The position numbers and the translations under genes are program-made. From contig JBAIAA010000598.1 in NCBI GenBank assembly GCA_037893245.1, positions 124,001 to 188,000 of the forward strand: a stretch of DNA of 64,000 nucleotides, written 5' to 3'. Shown here in pieces: positions 12,301 to 27,300 of this stretch. The stretch comes from Crossaster papposus (lineage: Eukaryota; Echinodermata; Asteroidea; Velatida; Solasteridae). Under the pieces are notes generated by a model. It was not told the DNA's origin and searched no databases. It saw only the letters and a list, made by a program, of their open reading frames with translations. Position 1 is the stretch's first letter. The number at the start of each line of letters is the position of its first letter.

Positions 12301-15300
12301 TTAGGACCCATTTTTCAACCGTAATTTTGTCAAGTCTGCCATCAGATTGAAGCTCAAAAACCAGGGAGTTGATCCTATGCTATATTTACACAATCCCACC
12401 ATTTCTTTCACCAAACGGCATCCGTTTTCAAAAGAAATTGTGGGGGCACATTTCATGCAAATGAGCTAGCGTAGAAATTCTCCTTACAATTAGGGTGGTG
12501 CACCCTATAGGGTTGCACCTGCCTAATTCAAGTCCCATTGAAAACAGTGTAAAATCAACAATGTTCACGACCAAGTTTCTTGCACACCGACATCACTGGG
12601 GTTTCTCAAACAACAATCAGATTATTGTCTTGGTCTTTATCTTTCCATTTCTTTTCAATTTTTAGTAGGTTAGCCAATTACATTTTTTAATATTCACACC
12701 AAAAGAAACTCACCTCCCGAAATGTGATACTTCCCGAGCCTGCAAGCAGCCATTTTACAAATGGCATCCCTCCACGTTCTAGGGCAATTAGGACCCATTT
12801 TTCAACCGTAATTTTGTCAAGTCTGCCATCAGATTGAAGCTCAAAAACCAGGGAGTTGATCCTATGCTATATTTACACAATCCCACCATTTCTTTCACCA
12901 AACGGCATCCGTTTTCAAAAGAAATTGTGGGGGCACATTTCATGCAAATGAGCTAGCGTAGAAATTCTCCTTACAATTAGGGTGGTGCACCCTATAGGGT
13001 TGCACCTGCCTAATTCAAGTCCCATTGAAAACAGTGTAAAATCAACAATGTTCACGACCAAGTTTCTTGCACACCGACATCACTGGGGTTTCTCAAACAA
13101 CAATCAGATTATTGTCTTGGTCTTTATCTTTCCATTTCTTTTCAATTTTTAGTAGGTTAGCCAATTACATTTTTTAATATTCACACCAAAAGAAACTCAC
13201 CTCCCGAAATGTGATACTTCCCGAGCCTGCAAGCAGCCATTTTACAAATGGCATCCCTCCACGTTCTAGGGCAATTAGGACCCATTTTTCAACCGTAATT
13301 TTGTCAAGTCTGCCATCAGATTGAAGCTCAAAAACCAGGGAGTTGATCCTATGCTATATTTACACAATCCCACCATTTCTTTCACCAAACGGCATCCGTT
13401 TTCAAAAGAAATTGTGGGGGCACATTTCATGCAAATGAGCTAGCGTAGAAATTCTCCTTACAATTAGGGTGGTGCACCCTATAGGGTTGCACCTGCCTAA
13501 TTCAAGTCCCATTGAAAACAGTGTAAAATCAACAATGTTCACGACCAAGTTTCTTGCACACCGACATCACTGGGGTTTCTCAAACAACAATCAGATTATT
13601 GTCTTGGTCTTTATCTTTCCATTTCTTTTCAATTTTTAGTAGGTTAGCCAATTACATTTTTTAATATTCACACCAAAAGAAACTCACCTCCCGAAATGTG
13701 ATACTTCCCGAGCCTGCAAGCAGCCATTTTACAAATGGCATCCCTCCACGTTCTAGGGCAATTAGGACCCATTTTTCAACCGTAATTTTGTCAAGTCTGC
13801 CATCAGATTGAAGCTCAAAAACCAGGGAGTTGATCCTATGCTATATTTACACAATCCCACCATTTCTTTCACCAAACGGCATCCGTTTTCAAAAGAAATT
13901 GTGGGGGCACATTTCATGCAAATGAGCTAGCGTAGAAATTCTCCTTACAATTAGGGTGGTGCACCCTATAGGGTTGCACCTGCCTAATTCAAGTCCCATT
14001 GAAAACAGTGTAAAATCAACAATGTTCACGACCAAGTTTCTTGCACACCGACATCACTGGGGTTTCTCAAACAACAATCAGATTATTGTCTTGGTCTTTA
14101 TCTTTCCATTTCTTTTCAATTTTTAGTAGGTTAGCCAATTACATTTTTTAATATTCACACCAAAAGAAACTCACCTCCCGAAATGTGATACTTCCCGAGC
14201 CTGCAAGCAGCCATTTTACAAATGGCATCCCTCCACGTTCTAGGGCAATTAGGACCCATTTTTCAACCGTAATTTTGTCAAGTCTGCCATCAGATTGAAG
14301 CTCAAAAACCAGGGAGTTGATCCTATGCTATATTTACACAATCCCACCATTTCTTTCACCAAACGGCATCCGTTTTCAAAAGAAATTGTGGGGGCACATT
14401 TCATGCAAATGAGCTAGCGTAGAAATTCTCCTTACAATTAGGGTGGTGCACCCTATAGGGTTGCACCTGCCTAATTCAAGTCCCATTGAAAACAGTGTAA
14501 AATCAACAATGTTCACGACCAAGTTTCTTGCACACCGACATCACTGGGGTTTCTCAAACAACAATCAGATTATTGTCTTGGTCTTTATCTTTCCATTTCT
14601 TTTCAATTTTTAGTAGGTTAGCCAATTACATTTTTTAATATTCACACCAAAAGAAACTCACCTCCCGAAATGTGATACTTCCCGAGCCTGCAAGCAGCCA
14701 TTTTACAAATGGCATCCCTCCACGTTCTAGGGCAATTAGGACCCATTTTTCAACCGTAATTTTGTCAAGTCTGCCATCAGATTGAAGCTCAAAAACCAGG
14801 GAGTTGATCCTATGCTATATTTACACAATCCCACCATTTCTTTCACCAAACGGCATCCGTTTTCAAAAGAAATTGTGGGGGCACATTTCATGCAAATGAG
14901 CTAGCGTAGAAATTCTCCTTACAATTAGGGTGGTGCACCCTATAGGGTTGCACCTGCCTAATTCAAGTCCCATTGAAAACAGTGTAAAATCAACAATGTT
15001 CACGACCAAGTTTCTTGCACACCGACATCACTGGGGTTTCTCAAACAACAATCAGATTATTGTCTTGGTCTTTATCTTTCCATTTCTTTTCAATTTTTAG
15101 TAGGTTAGCCAATTACATTTTTTAATATTCACACCAAAAGAAACTCACCTCCCGAAATGTGATACTTCCCGAGCCTGCAAGCAGCCATTTTACAAATGGC
15201 ATCCCTCCACGTTCTAGGGCAATTAGGACCCATTTTTCAACCGTAATTTTGTCAAGTCTGCCATCAGATTGAAGCTCAAAAACCAGGGAGTTGATCCTAT

Positions 15301-18300
15301 GCTATATTTACACAATCCCACCATTTCTTTCACCAAACGGCATCCGTTTTCAAAAGAAATTGTGGGGGCACATTTCATGCAAATGAGCTAGCGTAGAAAT
15401 TCTCCTTACAATTAGGGTGGTGCACCCTATAGGGTTGCACCTGCCTAATTCAAGTCCCATTGAAAACAGTGTAAAATCAACAATGTTCACGACCAAGTTT
15501 CTTGCACACCGACATCACTGGGGTTTCTCAAACAACAATCAGATTATTGTCTTGGTCTTTATCTTTCCATTTCTTTTCAATTTTTAGTAGGTTAGCCAAT
15601 TACATTTTTTAATATTCACACCAAAAGAAACTCACCTCCCGAAATGTGATACTTCCCGAGCCTGCAAGCAGCCATTTTACAAATGGCATCCCTCCACGTT
15701 CTAGGGCAATTAGGACCCATTTTTCAACCGTAATTTTGTCAAGTCTGCCATCAGATTGAAGCTCAAAAACCAGGGAGTTGATCCTATGCTATATTTACAC
15801 AATCCCACCATTTCTTTCACCAAACGGCATCCGTTTTCAAAAGAAATTGTGGGGGCACATTTCATGCAAATGAGCTAGCGTAGAAATTCTCCTTACAATT
15901 AGGGTGGTGCACCCTATAGGGTTGCACCTGCCTAATTCAAGTCCCATTGAAAACAGTGTAAAATCAACAATGTTCACGACCAAGTTTCTTGCACACCGAC
16001 ATCACTGGGGTTTCTCAAACAACAATCAGATTATTGTCTTGGTCTTTATCTTTCCATTTCTTTTCAATTTTTAGTAGGTTAGCCAATTACATTTTTTAAT
16101 ATTCACACCAAAAGAAACTCACCTCCCGAAATGTGATACTTCCCGAGCCTGCAAGCAGCCATTTTACAAATGGCATCCCTCCACGTTCTAGGGCAATTAG
16201 GACCCATTTTTCAACCGTAATTTTGTCAAGTCTGCCATCAGATTGAAGCTCAAAAACCAGGGAGTTGATCCTATGCTATATTTACACAATCCCACCATTT
16301 CTTTCACCAAACGGCATCCGTTTTCAAAAGAAATTGTGGGGGCACATTTCATGCAAATGAGCTAGCGTAGAAATTCTCCTTACAATTAGGGTGGTGCACC
16401 CTATAGGGTTGCACCTGCCTAATTCAAGTCCCATTGAAAACAGTGTAAAATCAACAATGTTCACGACCAAGTTTCTTGCACACCGACATCACTGGGGTTT
16501 CTCAAACAACAATCAGATTATTGTCTTGGTCTTTATCTTTCCATTTCTTTTCAATTTTTAGTAGGTTAGCCAATTACATTTTTTAATATTCACACCAAAA
16601 GAAACTCACCTCCCGAAATGTGATACTTCCCGAGCCTGCAAGCAGCCATTTTACAAATGGCATCCCTCCACGTTCTAGGGCAATTAGGACCCATTTGTCA
16701 ACCGTAATTTTGTCAAGTCTGCCATCAGATTGAAGCTCAAAAACCAGGGAGTTGATCCTATGCTATATTTACACAATCCCACCATTTCTTTCACCAAACG
16801 GCATCCGTTTTCAAAAGAAATTGTGGGGGCACATTTCATGCAAATGAGCTAGCGTAGAAATTCTCCTTACAATCAGGGTGGTGCACCCTATAGGGTTGCA
16901 CCTGCCTAATTCAAGTCCCATTGAAAACAGTGTAAAATCAACAATGTTCACGACCAAGTTTCTTGCACACCGACATCACTGGGGTTTCTCAAACAACAAT
17001 CAGATTATTGTCTTGGTCTTTATCTTTCCATTTCTTTTCAATTTTTAGTAGGTTAGCCAATTACATTTTTTAATATTCACACCAAAAGAAACTCACCTCC
17101 CGAAATGTGATACTTCCCGAGCCTGCAAGCAGCCATTTTACAAATGGCATCCCTCCACGTTCTAGGGCAATTAGGACCCATTTTTCAACCGTAATTTTGT
17201 CAAGTCTGCCATCAGATTGAAGCTCAAAAACCAGGGAGTTGATCCTATGCTATATTTACACAATCCCACCATTTCTTTCACCAAACGGCATCCGTTTTCA
17301 AAAGAAATTGTGGGGGCACATTTCATGCAAATGAGCTAGCGTAGAAATTCTCCTTACAATTAGGGTGGTGCACCCTATAGGGTTGCACCTGCCTAATTCA
17401 AGTCCCATTGAAAACAGTGTAAAATCAACAATGTTCACGACCAAGTTTCTTGCACACCGACATCACTGGGGTTTCTCAAACAACAATCAGATTATTGTCT
17501 TGGTCTTTATCTTTCCATTTCTTTTCAATTTTTAGTAGGTTAGCCAATTACATTTTTTAATATTCACACCAAAAGAAACTCACCTCCCGAAATGTGATAC
17601 TTCCCGAGCCTGCAAGCAGCCATTTTACAAATGGCATCCCTCCACGTTCTAGGGCAATTAGGACCCATTTTTCAACCGTAATTTTGTCAAGTCTGCCATC
17701 AGATTGAAGCTCAAAAACCAGGGAGTTGATCCTATGCTATATTTACACAATCCCACCATTTCTTTCACCAAACGGCATCCGTTTTCAAAAGAAATTGTGG
17801 GGGCACATTTCATGCAAATGAGCTAGCGTAGAAATTCTCCTTACAATTAGGGTGGTGCACCCTATAGGGTTGCACCTGCCTAATTCAAGTCCCATTGAAA
17901 ACAGTGTAAAATCAACAATGTTCACGACCAAGTTTCTTGCACACCGACATCACTGGGGTTTCTCAAACAACAATCAGATTATTGTCTTGGTCTTTATCTT
18001 TCCATTTCTTTTCAATTTTTAGTAGGTTAGCCAATTACATTTTTTAATATTCACACCAAAAGAAACTCACCTCCCGAAATGTGATACTTCCCGAGCCTGC
18101 AAGCAGCCATTTTACAAATGGCATCCCTCCACGTTCTAGGGCAATTAGGACCCATTTTTCAACCGTAATTTTGTCAAGTCTGCCATCAGATTGAAGCTCA
18201 AAAACCAGGGAGTTGATCCTATGCTATATTTACACAATCCCACCATTTCTTTCACCAAACGGCATCCGTTTTCAAAAGAAATTGTGGGGGCACATTTCAT

Positions 18301-21300
18301 GCAAATGAGCTAGCGTAGAAATTCTCCTTACAATTAGGGTGGTGCACCCTATAGGGTTGCACCTGCCTAATTCAAGTCCCATTGAAAACAGTGTAAAATC
18401 AACAATGTTCACGACCAAGTTTCTTGCACACCGACATCACTGGGGTTTCTCAAACAACAATCAGATTATTGTCTTGGTCTTTATCTTTCCATTTCTTTTC
18501 AATTTTTAGTAGGTTAGCCAATTACATTTTTTAATATTCACACCAAAAGAAACTCACCTCCCGAAATGTGATACTTCCCGAGCCTGCAAGCAGCCATTTT
18601 ACAAATGGCATCCCTCCACGTTCTAGGGCAATTAGGACCCATTTTTCAACCGTAATTTTGTCAAGTCTGCCATCAGATTGAAGCTCAAAAACCAGGGAGT
18701 TGATCCTATGCTATATTTACACAATCCCACCATTTCTTTCACCAAACGGCATCCGTTTTCAAAAGAAATTGTGGGGGCACATTTCATGCAAATGAGCTAG
18801 CGTAGAAATTCTCCTTACAATTAGGGTGGTGCACCCTATAGGGTTGCACCTGCCTAATTCAAGTCCCATTGAAAACAGTGTAAAATCAACAATGTTCACG
18901 ACCAAGTTTCTTGCACACCGACATCACTGGGGTTTCTCAAACAACAATCAGATTATTGTCTTGGTCTTTATCTTTCCATTTCTTTTCAATTTTTAGTAGG
19001 TTAGCCAATTACATTTTTTAATATTCACACCAAAAGAAACTCACCTCCCGAAATGTGATACTTCCCGAGCCTGCAAGCAGCCATTTTACAAATGGCATCC
19101 CTCCACGTTCTAGGGCAATTAGGACCCATTTTTCAACCGTAATTTTGTCAAGTCTGCCATCAGATTGAAGCTCAAAAACCAGGGAGTTGATCCTATGCTA
19201 TATTTACACAATCCCACCATTTCTTTCACCAAACGGCATCCGTTTTCAAAAGAAATTGTGGGGGCACATTTCATGCAAATGAGCTAGCGTAGAAATTCTC
19301 CTTACAATTAGGGTGGTGCACCCTATAGGGTTGCACCTGCCTAATTCAAGTCCCATTGAAAACAGTGTAAAATCAACAATGTTCACGACCAAGTTTCTTG
19401 CACACCGACATCACTGGGGTTTCTCAAACAACAATCAGATTATTGTCTTGGTCTTTATCTTTCCATTTCTTTTCAATTTTTAGTAGGTTAGCCAATTACA
19501 TTTTTTAATATTCACACCAAAAGAAACTCACCTCCCGAAATGTGATACTTCCCGAGCCTGCAAGCAGCCATTTTACAAATGGCATCCCTCCACGTTCTAG
19601 GGCAATTAGGACCCATTTTTCAACTGTAATTTTGTCAAGTCTGCCATCAGATTGAAGCTCAAAAACCAGGGAGTTGATCCTATGCTATATTTACACAATC
19701 CCACCATTTCTTTCACCAAACGGCATCCGTTTTCAAAAGAAATCGTGGGGGCACATTTCATGCAAATGAGCTAGCGTAGAAATTCTCCTTACAATTAGGG
19801 TGGTGCACCCTATAGGGTTGCACCTGCCTAATTCAAGTCCCATTGAAAACAGTGTAAAATCAACAATGTTCACGACCAAGTTTCTTGCACACCGACATCA
19901 CTGGGGTTTCTCAAACAACAATCAGATTATTGTCTTGGTCTTTATCTTTCCATTTCTTTTCAATTTTTAGTAGGTTAGCCAATTACATTTTTTAATATTC
20001 ACACCAAAAGAAACTCACCTCCCGAAATGTGATACTTCCCGAGCCTGCAAGCAGCCATTTTACAAATGGCATCCCTCCACGTTCTAGGGCAATTAGGACC
20101 CATTTTTCAACCGTAATTTTGTCAAGTCTGCCATCAGATTGAAGCTCAAAAACCAGGGAGTTGATCCTATGCTATATTTACACAATCCCACCATTTCTTT
20201 CACCAAACGGCATCCGTTTTCAAAAGAAATTGTGGGGGCACATTTCATGCAAATGAGCTAGCGTAGAAATTCTCCTTACAATTAGGGTGGTGCACCCTAT
20301 AGGGTTGCACCTGCCTAATTCAAGTCCCATTGAAAACAGTGTAAAATCAACAATGTTCACGACCAAGTTTCTTGCACACCGACATCACTGGGGTTTCTCA
20401 AACAACAATCAGATTATTGTCTTGGTCTTTATCTTTCCATTTCTTTTCAATTTTTAGTAGGTTAGCCAATTACATTTTTTAATATTCACACCAAAAGAAA
20501 CTCACCTCCCGAAATGTGATACTTCCCGAGCCTGCAAGCAGCCATTTTACAAATGGCATCCCTCCACGTTCTAGGGCAATTAGGACCCATTTTTCAACCG
20601 TAATTTTGTCAAGTCTGCCATCAGATTGAAGCTCAAAAACCAGGGAGTTGATCCTATGCTATATTTACACAATCCCACCATTTCTTTCACCAAACGGCAT
20701 CCGTTTTCAAAAGAAATTGTGGGGGCACATTTCATGCAAATGAGCTAGCGTAGAAATTCTCCTTACAATTAGGGTGGTGCACCCTATAGGGTTGCACCTG
20801 CCTAATTCAAGTCCCATTGAAAACAGTGTAAAATCAACAATGTTCACGACCAAGTTTCTTGCACACCGACATCACTGGGGTTTCTCAAACAACAATCAGA
20901 TTATTGTCTTGGTCTTTATCTTTCCATTTCTTTTCAATTTTTAGTAGGTTAGCCAATTACATTTTTTAATATTCACACCAAAAGAAACTCACCTCCCGAA
21001 ATGTGATACTTCCCGAGCCTGCAAGCAGCCATTTTACAAATGGCATCCCTCCACGTTCTAGGGCAATTAGGACCCATTTTTCAACCGTAATTTTGTCAAG
21101 TCTGCCATCAGATTGAAGCTCAAAAACCAGGGAGTTGATCCTATGCTATATTTACACAATCCCACCATTTCTTTCACCAAACGGCATCCGTTTTCAAAAG
21201 AAATTGTGGGGGCACATTTCATGCAAATGAGCTAGCGTAGAAATTCTCCTTACAATCAGGGTGGTGCACCCTATAGGGTTGCACCTGCCTAATTCAAGTC

Positions 21301-24300
21301 CCATTGAAAACAGTGTAAAATCAACAATGTTCACGACCAAGTTTCTTGCACACCGACATCACTGGGGTTTCTCAAACAACAATCAGATTATTGTCTTGGT
21401 CTTTATCTTTCCATTTCTTTTCAATTTTTAGTAGGTTAGCCAATTACATTTTTTAATATTCACACCAAAAGAAACTCACCTCCCGAAATGTGATACTTCC
21501 CGAGCCTGCAAGCAGCCATTTTACAAATGGCATCCCTCCACGTTCTAGGGCAATTAGGACCCATTTTTCAACCGTAATTTTGTCAAGTCTGCCATCAGAT
21601 TGAAGCTCAAAAACCAGGGAGTTGATCCTATGCTATATTTACACAATCCCACCATTTCTTTCACCAAACGGCATCCGTTTTCAAAAGAAATTGTGGGGGC
21701 ACATTTCATGCAAATGAGCTAGCGTAGAAATTCTCCTTACAATTAGGGTGGTGCACCCTATAGGGTTGCACCTGCCTAATTCAAGTCCCATTGAAAACAG
21801 TGTAAAATCAACAATGTTCACGACCAAGTTTCTTGCACACCGACATCACTGGGGTTTCTCAAACAACAATCAGATTATTGTCTTGGTCTTTATCTTTCCA
21901 TTTCTTTTCAATTTTTAGTAGGTTAGCCAATTACATTTTTTAATATTCACACCAAAAGAAACTCACCTCCCGAAATGTGATACTTCCCGAGCCTGCAAGC
22001 AGCCATTTTACAAATGGCATCCCTCCACGTTCTAGGGCAATTAGGACCCATTTTTCAACCGTAATTTTGTCAAGTCTGCCATCAGATTGAAGCTCAAAAA
22101 CCAGGGAGTTGATCCTATGCTATATTTACACAATCCCACCATTTCTTTCACCAAACGGCATCCGTTTTCAAAAGAAATTGTGGGGGCACATTTCATGCAA
22201 ATGAGCTAGCGTAGAAATTCTCCTTACAATTAGGGTGGTGCACCCTATAGGGTTGCACCTGCCTAATTCAAGTCCCATTGAAAACAGTGTAAAATCAACA
22301 ATGTTCACGACCAAGTTTCTTGCACACCGACATCACTGGGGTTTCTCAAACAACAATCAGATTATTGTCTTGGTCTTTATCTTTCCATTTCTTTTCAATT
22401 TTTAGTAGGTTAGCCAATTACATTTTTTAATATTCACACCAAAAGAAACTCACCTCCCGAAATGTGATACTTCCCGAGCCTGCAAGCAGCCATTTTACAA
22501 ATGGCATCCCTCCACGTTCTAGGGCAATTAGGACCCATTTTTCAACCGTAATTTTGTCAAGTCTGCCATCAGATTGAAGCTCAAAAACCAGGGAGTTGAT
22601 CCTATGCTATATTTACACAATCCCACCATTTCTTTCACCAAACGGCATCCGTTTTCAAAAGAAATTGTGGGGGCACATTTCATGCAAATGAGCTAGCGTA
22701 GAAATTCTCCTTACAATTAGGGTGGTGCACCCTATAGGGTTGCACCTGCCTAATTCAAGTCCCATTGAAAACAGTGTAAAATCAACAATGTTCACGACCA
22801 AGTTTCTTGCACACCGACATCACTGGGGTTTCTCAAACAACAATCAGATTATTGTCTTGGTCTTTATCTTTCCATTTCTTTTCAATTTTTAGTAGGTTAG
22901 CCAATTACATTTTTTAATATTCACACCAAAAGAAACTCACCTCCCGAAATGTGATACTTCCCGAGCCTGCAAGCAGCCATTTTACAAATGGCATCCCTCC
23001 ACGTTCTAGGGCAATTAGGACCCATTTTTCAACCGTAATTTTGTCAAGTCTGCCATCAGATTGAAGCTCAAAAACCAGGGAGTTGATCCTATGCTATATT
23101 TACACAATCCCACCATTTCTTTCACCAAACGGCATCCGTTTTCAAAAGAAATTGTGGGGGCACATTTCATGCAAATGAGCTAGCGTAGAAATTCTCCTTA
23201 CAATTAGGGTGGTGCACCCTATAGGGTTGCACCTGCCTAATTCAAGTCCCATTGAAAACAGTGTAAAATCAACAATGTTCACGACCAAGTTTCTTGCACA
23301 CCGACATCACTGGGGTTTCTCAAACAACAATCAGATTATTGTCTTGGTCTTTATCTTTCCATTTCTTTTCAATTTTTAGTAGGTTAGCCAATTACATTTT
23401 TTAATATTCACACCAAAAGAAACTCACCTCCCGAAATGTGATACTTCCCGAGCCTGCAAGCAGCCATTTTACAAATGGCATCCCTCCACGTTCTAGGGCA
23501 ATTAGGACCCATTTTTCAACCGTAATTTTGTCAAGTCTGCCATCAGATTGAAGCTCAAAAACCAGGGAGTTGATCCTATGCTATATTTACACAATCCCAC
23601 CATTTCTTTCACCAAACGGCATCCGTTTTCAAAAGAAATTGTGGGGGCACATTTCATGCAAATGAGCTAGCGTAGAAATTCTCCTTACAATTAGGGTGGT
23701 GCACCCTATAGGGTTGCACCTGCCTAATTCAAGTCCCATTGAAAACAGTGTAAAATCAACAATGTTCACGACCAAGTTTCTTGCACACCGACATCACTGG
23801 GGTTTCTCAAACAACAATCAGATTATTGTCTTGGTCTTTATCTTTCCATTTCTTTTCAATTTTTAGTAGGTTAGCCAATTACATTTTTTAATATTCACAC
23901 CAAAAGAAACTCACCTCCCGAAATGTGATACTTCCCGAGCCTGCAAGCAGCCATTTTACAAATGGCATCCCTCCACGTTCTAGGGCAATTAGGACCCATT
24001 TTTCAACCGTAATTTTGTCAAGTCTGCCATCAGATTGAAGCTCAAAAACCAGGGAGTTGATCCTATGCTATATTTACACAATCCCACCATTTCTTTCACC
24101 AAACGGCATCCGTTTTCAAAAGAAATTGTGGGGGCACATTTCATGCAAATGAGCTAGCGTAGAAATTCTCCTTACAATTAGGGTGGTGCACCCTATAGGG
24201 TTGCACCTGCCTAATTCAAGTCCCATTGAAAACAGTGTAAAATCAACAATGTTCACGACCAAGTTTCTTGCACACCGACATCACTGGGGTTTCTCAAACA

Positions 24301-27300
24301 ACAATCAGATTATTGTCTTGGTCTTTATCTTTCCATTTCTTTTCAATTTTTAGTAGGTTAGCCAATTACATTTTTTAATATTCACACCAAAAGAAACTCA
24401 CCTCCCGAAATGTGATACTTCCCGAGCCTGCAAGCAGCCATTTTACAAATGGCATCCCTCCACGTTCTAGGGCAATTAGGACCCATTTTTCAACCGTAAT
24501 TTTGTCAAGTCTGCCATCAGATTGAAGCTCAAAAACCAGGGAGTTGATCCTATGCTATATTTACACAATCCCACCATTTCTTTCACCAAACGGCATCCGT
24601 TTTCAAAAGAAATTGTGGGGGCACATTTCATGCAAATGAGCTAGCGTAGAAATTCTCCTTACAATTAGGGTGGTGCACCCTATAGGGTTGCACCTGCCTA
24701 ATTCAAGTCCCATTGAAAACAGTGTAAAATCAACAATGTTCACGACCAAGTTTCTTGCACACCGACATCACTGGGGTTTCTCAAACAACAATCAGATTAT
24801 TGTCTTGGTCTTTATCTTTCCATTTCTTTTCAATTTTTAGTAGGTTAGCCAATTACATTTTTTAATATTCACACCAAAAGAAACTCACCTCCCGAAATGT
24901 GATACTTCCCGAGCCTGCAAGCAGCCATTTTACAAATGGCATCCCTCCACGTTCTAGGGCAATTAGGACCCATTTTTCAACCGTAATTTTGTCAAGTCTG
25001 CCATCAGATTGAAGCTCAAAAACCAGGGAGTTGATCCTATGCTATATTTACACAATCCCACCATTTCTTTCACCAAACGGCATCCGTTTTCAAAAGAAAT
25101 TGTGGGGGCACATTTCATGCAAATGAGCTAGCGTAGAAATTCTCCTTACAATTAGGGTGGTGCACCCTATAGGGTTGCACCTGCCTAATTCAAGTCCCAT
25201 TGAAAACAGTGTAAAATCAACAATGTTCACGACCAAGTTTCTTGCACACCGACATCACTGGGGTTTCTCAAACAACAATCAGATTATTGTCTTGGTCTTT
25301 ATCTTTCCATTTCTTTTCAATTTTTAGTAGGTTAGCCAATTACATTTTTTAATATTCACACCAAAAGAAACTCACCTCCCGAAATGTGATACTTCCCGAG
25401 CCTGCAAGCAGCCATTTTACAAATGGCATCCCTCCACGTTCTAGGGCAATTAGGACCCATTTTTCAACCGTAATTTTGTCAAGTCTGCCATCAGATTGAA
25501 GCTCAAAAACCAGGGAGTTGATCCTATGCTATATTTACACAATCCCACCATTTCTTTCACCAAACGGCATCCGTTTTCAAAAGAAATTGTGGGGGCACAT
25601 TTCATGCAAATGAGCTAGCGTAGAAATTCTCCTTACAATTAGGGTGGTGCACCCTATAGGGTTGCACCTGCCTAATTCAAGTCCCATTGAAAACAGTGTA
25701 AAATCAACAATGTTCACGACCAAGTTTCTTGCACACCGACATCACTGGGGTTTCTCAAACAACAATCAGATTATTGTCTTGGTCTTTATCTTTCCATTTC
25801 TTTTCAATTTTTAGTAGGTTAGCCAATTACATTTTTTAATATTCACACCAAAAGAAACTCACCTCCCGAAATGTGATACTTCCCGAGCCTGCAAGCAGCC
25901 ATTTTACAAATGGCATCCCTCCACGTTCTAGGGCAATTAGGACCCATTTTTCAACCGTAATTTTGTCAAGTCTGCCATCAGATTGAAGCTAAAAAACCAG
26001 GGAGTTGATCCTATGCTATATTTACACAATCCCACCATTTCTTTCACCAAACGGCATCCGTTTTCAAAAGAAATTGTGGGGGCACATTTCATGCAAATGA
26101 GCTAGCGTAGAAATTCTCCTTACAATTAGGGTGGTGCACCCTATAGGGTTGCACCTGCCTAATTCAAGTCCCATTGAAAACAGTGTAAAATCAACAATGT
26201 TCACGACCAAGTTTCTTGCACACCGACATCACTGGGGTTTCTCAAACAACAATCAGATTATTGTCTTGGTCTTTATCTTTCCATTTCTTTTCAATTTTTA
26301 GTAGGTTAGCCAATTACATTTTTTAATATTCACACCAAAAGAAACTCACCTCCCGAAATGTGATACTTCCCGAGCCTGCAAGCAGCCATTTTACAAATGG
26401 CATCCCTCCACGTTCTAGGGCAATTAGGACCCATTTTTCAACCGTAATTTTGTCAAGTCTGCCATCAGATTGAAGCTCAAAAACCAGGGAGTTGATCCTA
26501 TGCTATATTTACACAATCCCACCATTTCTTTCACCAAACGGCATCCGTTTTCAAAAGAAATTGTGGGGGCACATTTCATGCAAATGAGCTAGCGTAGAAA
26601 TTCTCCTTACAATTAGGGTGGTGCACCCTATAGGGTTGCACCTGCCTAATTCAAGTCCCATTGAAAACAGTGTAAAATCAACAATGTTCACGACCAAGTT
26701 TCTTGCACACCGACATCACTGGGGTTTCTCAAACAACAATCAGATTATTGTCTTGGTCTTTATCTTTCCATTTCTTTTCAATTTTTAGTAGGTTAGCCAA
26801 TTACATTTTTTAATATTCACACCAAAAGAAACTCACCTCCCGAAATGTGATACTTCCCGAGCCTGCAAGCAGCCATTTTACAAATGGCATCCCTCCACGT
26901 TCTAGGGCAATTAGGACCCATTTTTCAACCGTAATTTTGTCAAGTCTGCCATCAGATTGAAGCTCAAAAACCAGGGAGTTGATCCTATGCTATATTTACA
27001 CAATCCCACCATTTCTTTCACCAAACGGCATCCGTTTTCAAAAGAAATTGTGGGGGCACATTTCATGCAAATGAGCTAGCGTAGAAATTCTCCTTACAAT
27101 TAGGGTGGTGCACCCTATAGGGTTGCACCTGCCTAATTCAAGTCCCATTGAAAACAGTGTAAAATCAACAATGTTCACGACCAAGTTTCTTGCACACCGA
27201 CATCACTGGGGTTTCTCAAACAACAATCAGATTATTGTCTTGGTCTTTATCTTTCCATTTCTTTTCAATTTTTAGTAGGTTAGCCAATTACATTTTTTAA

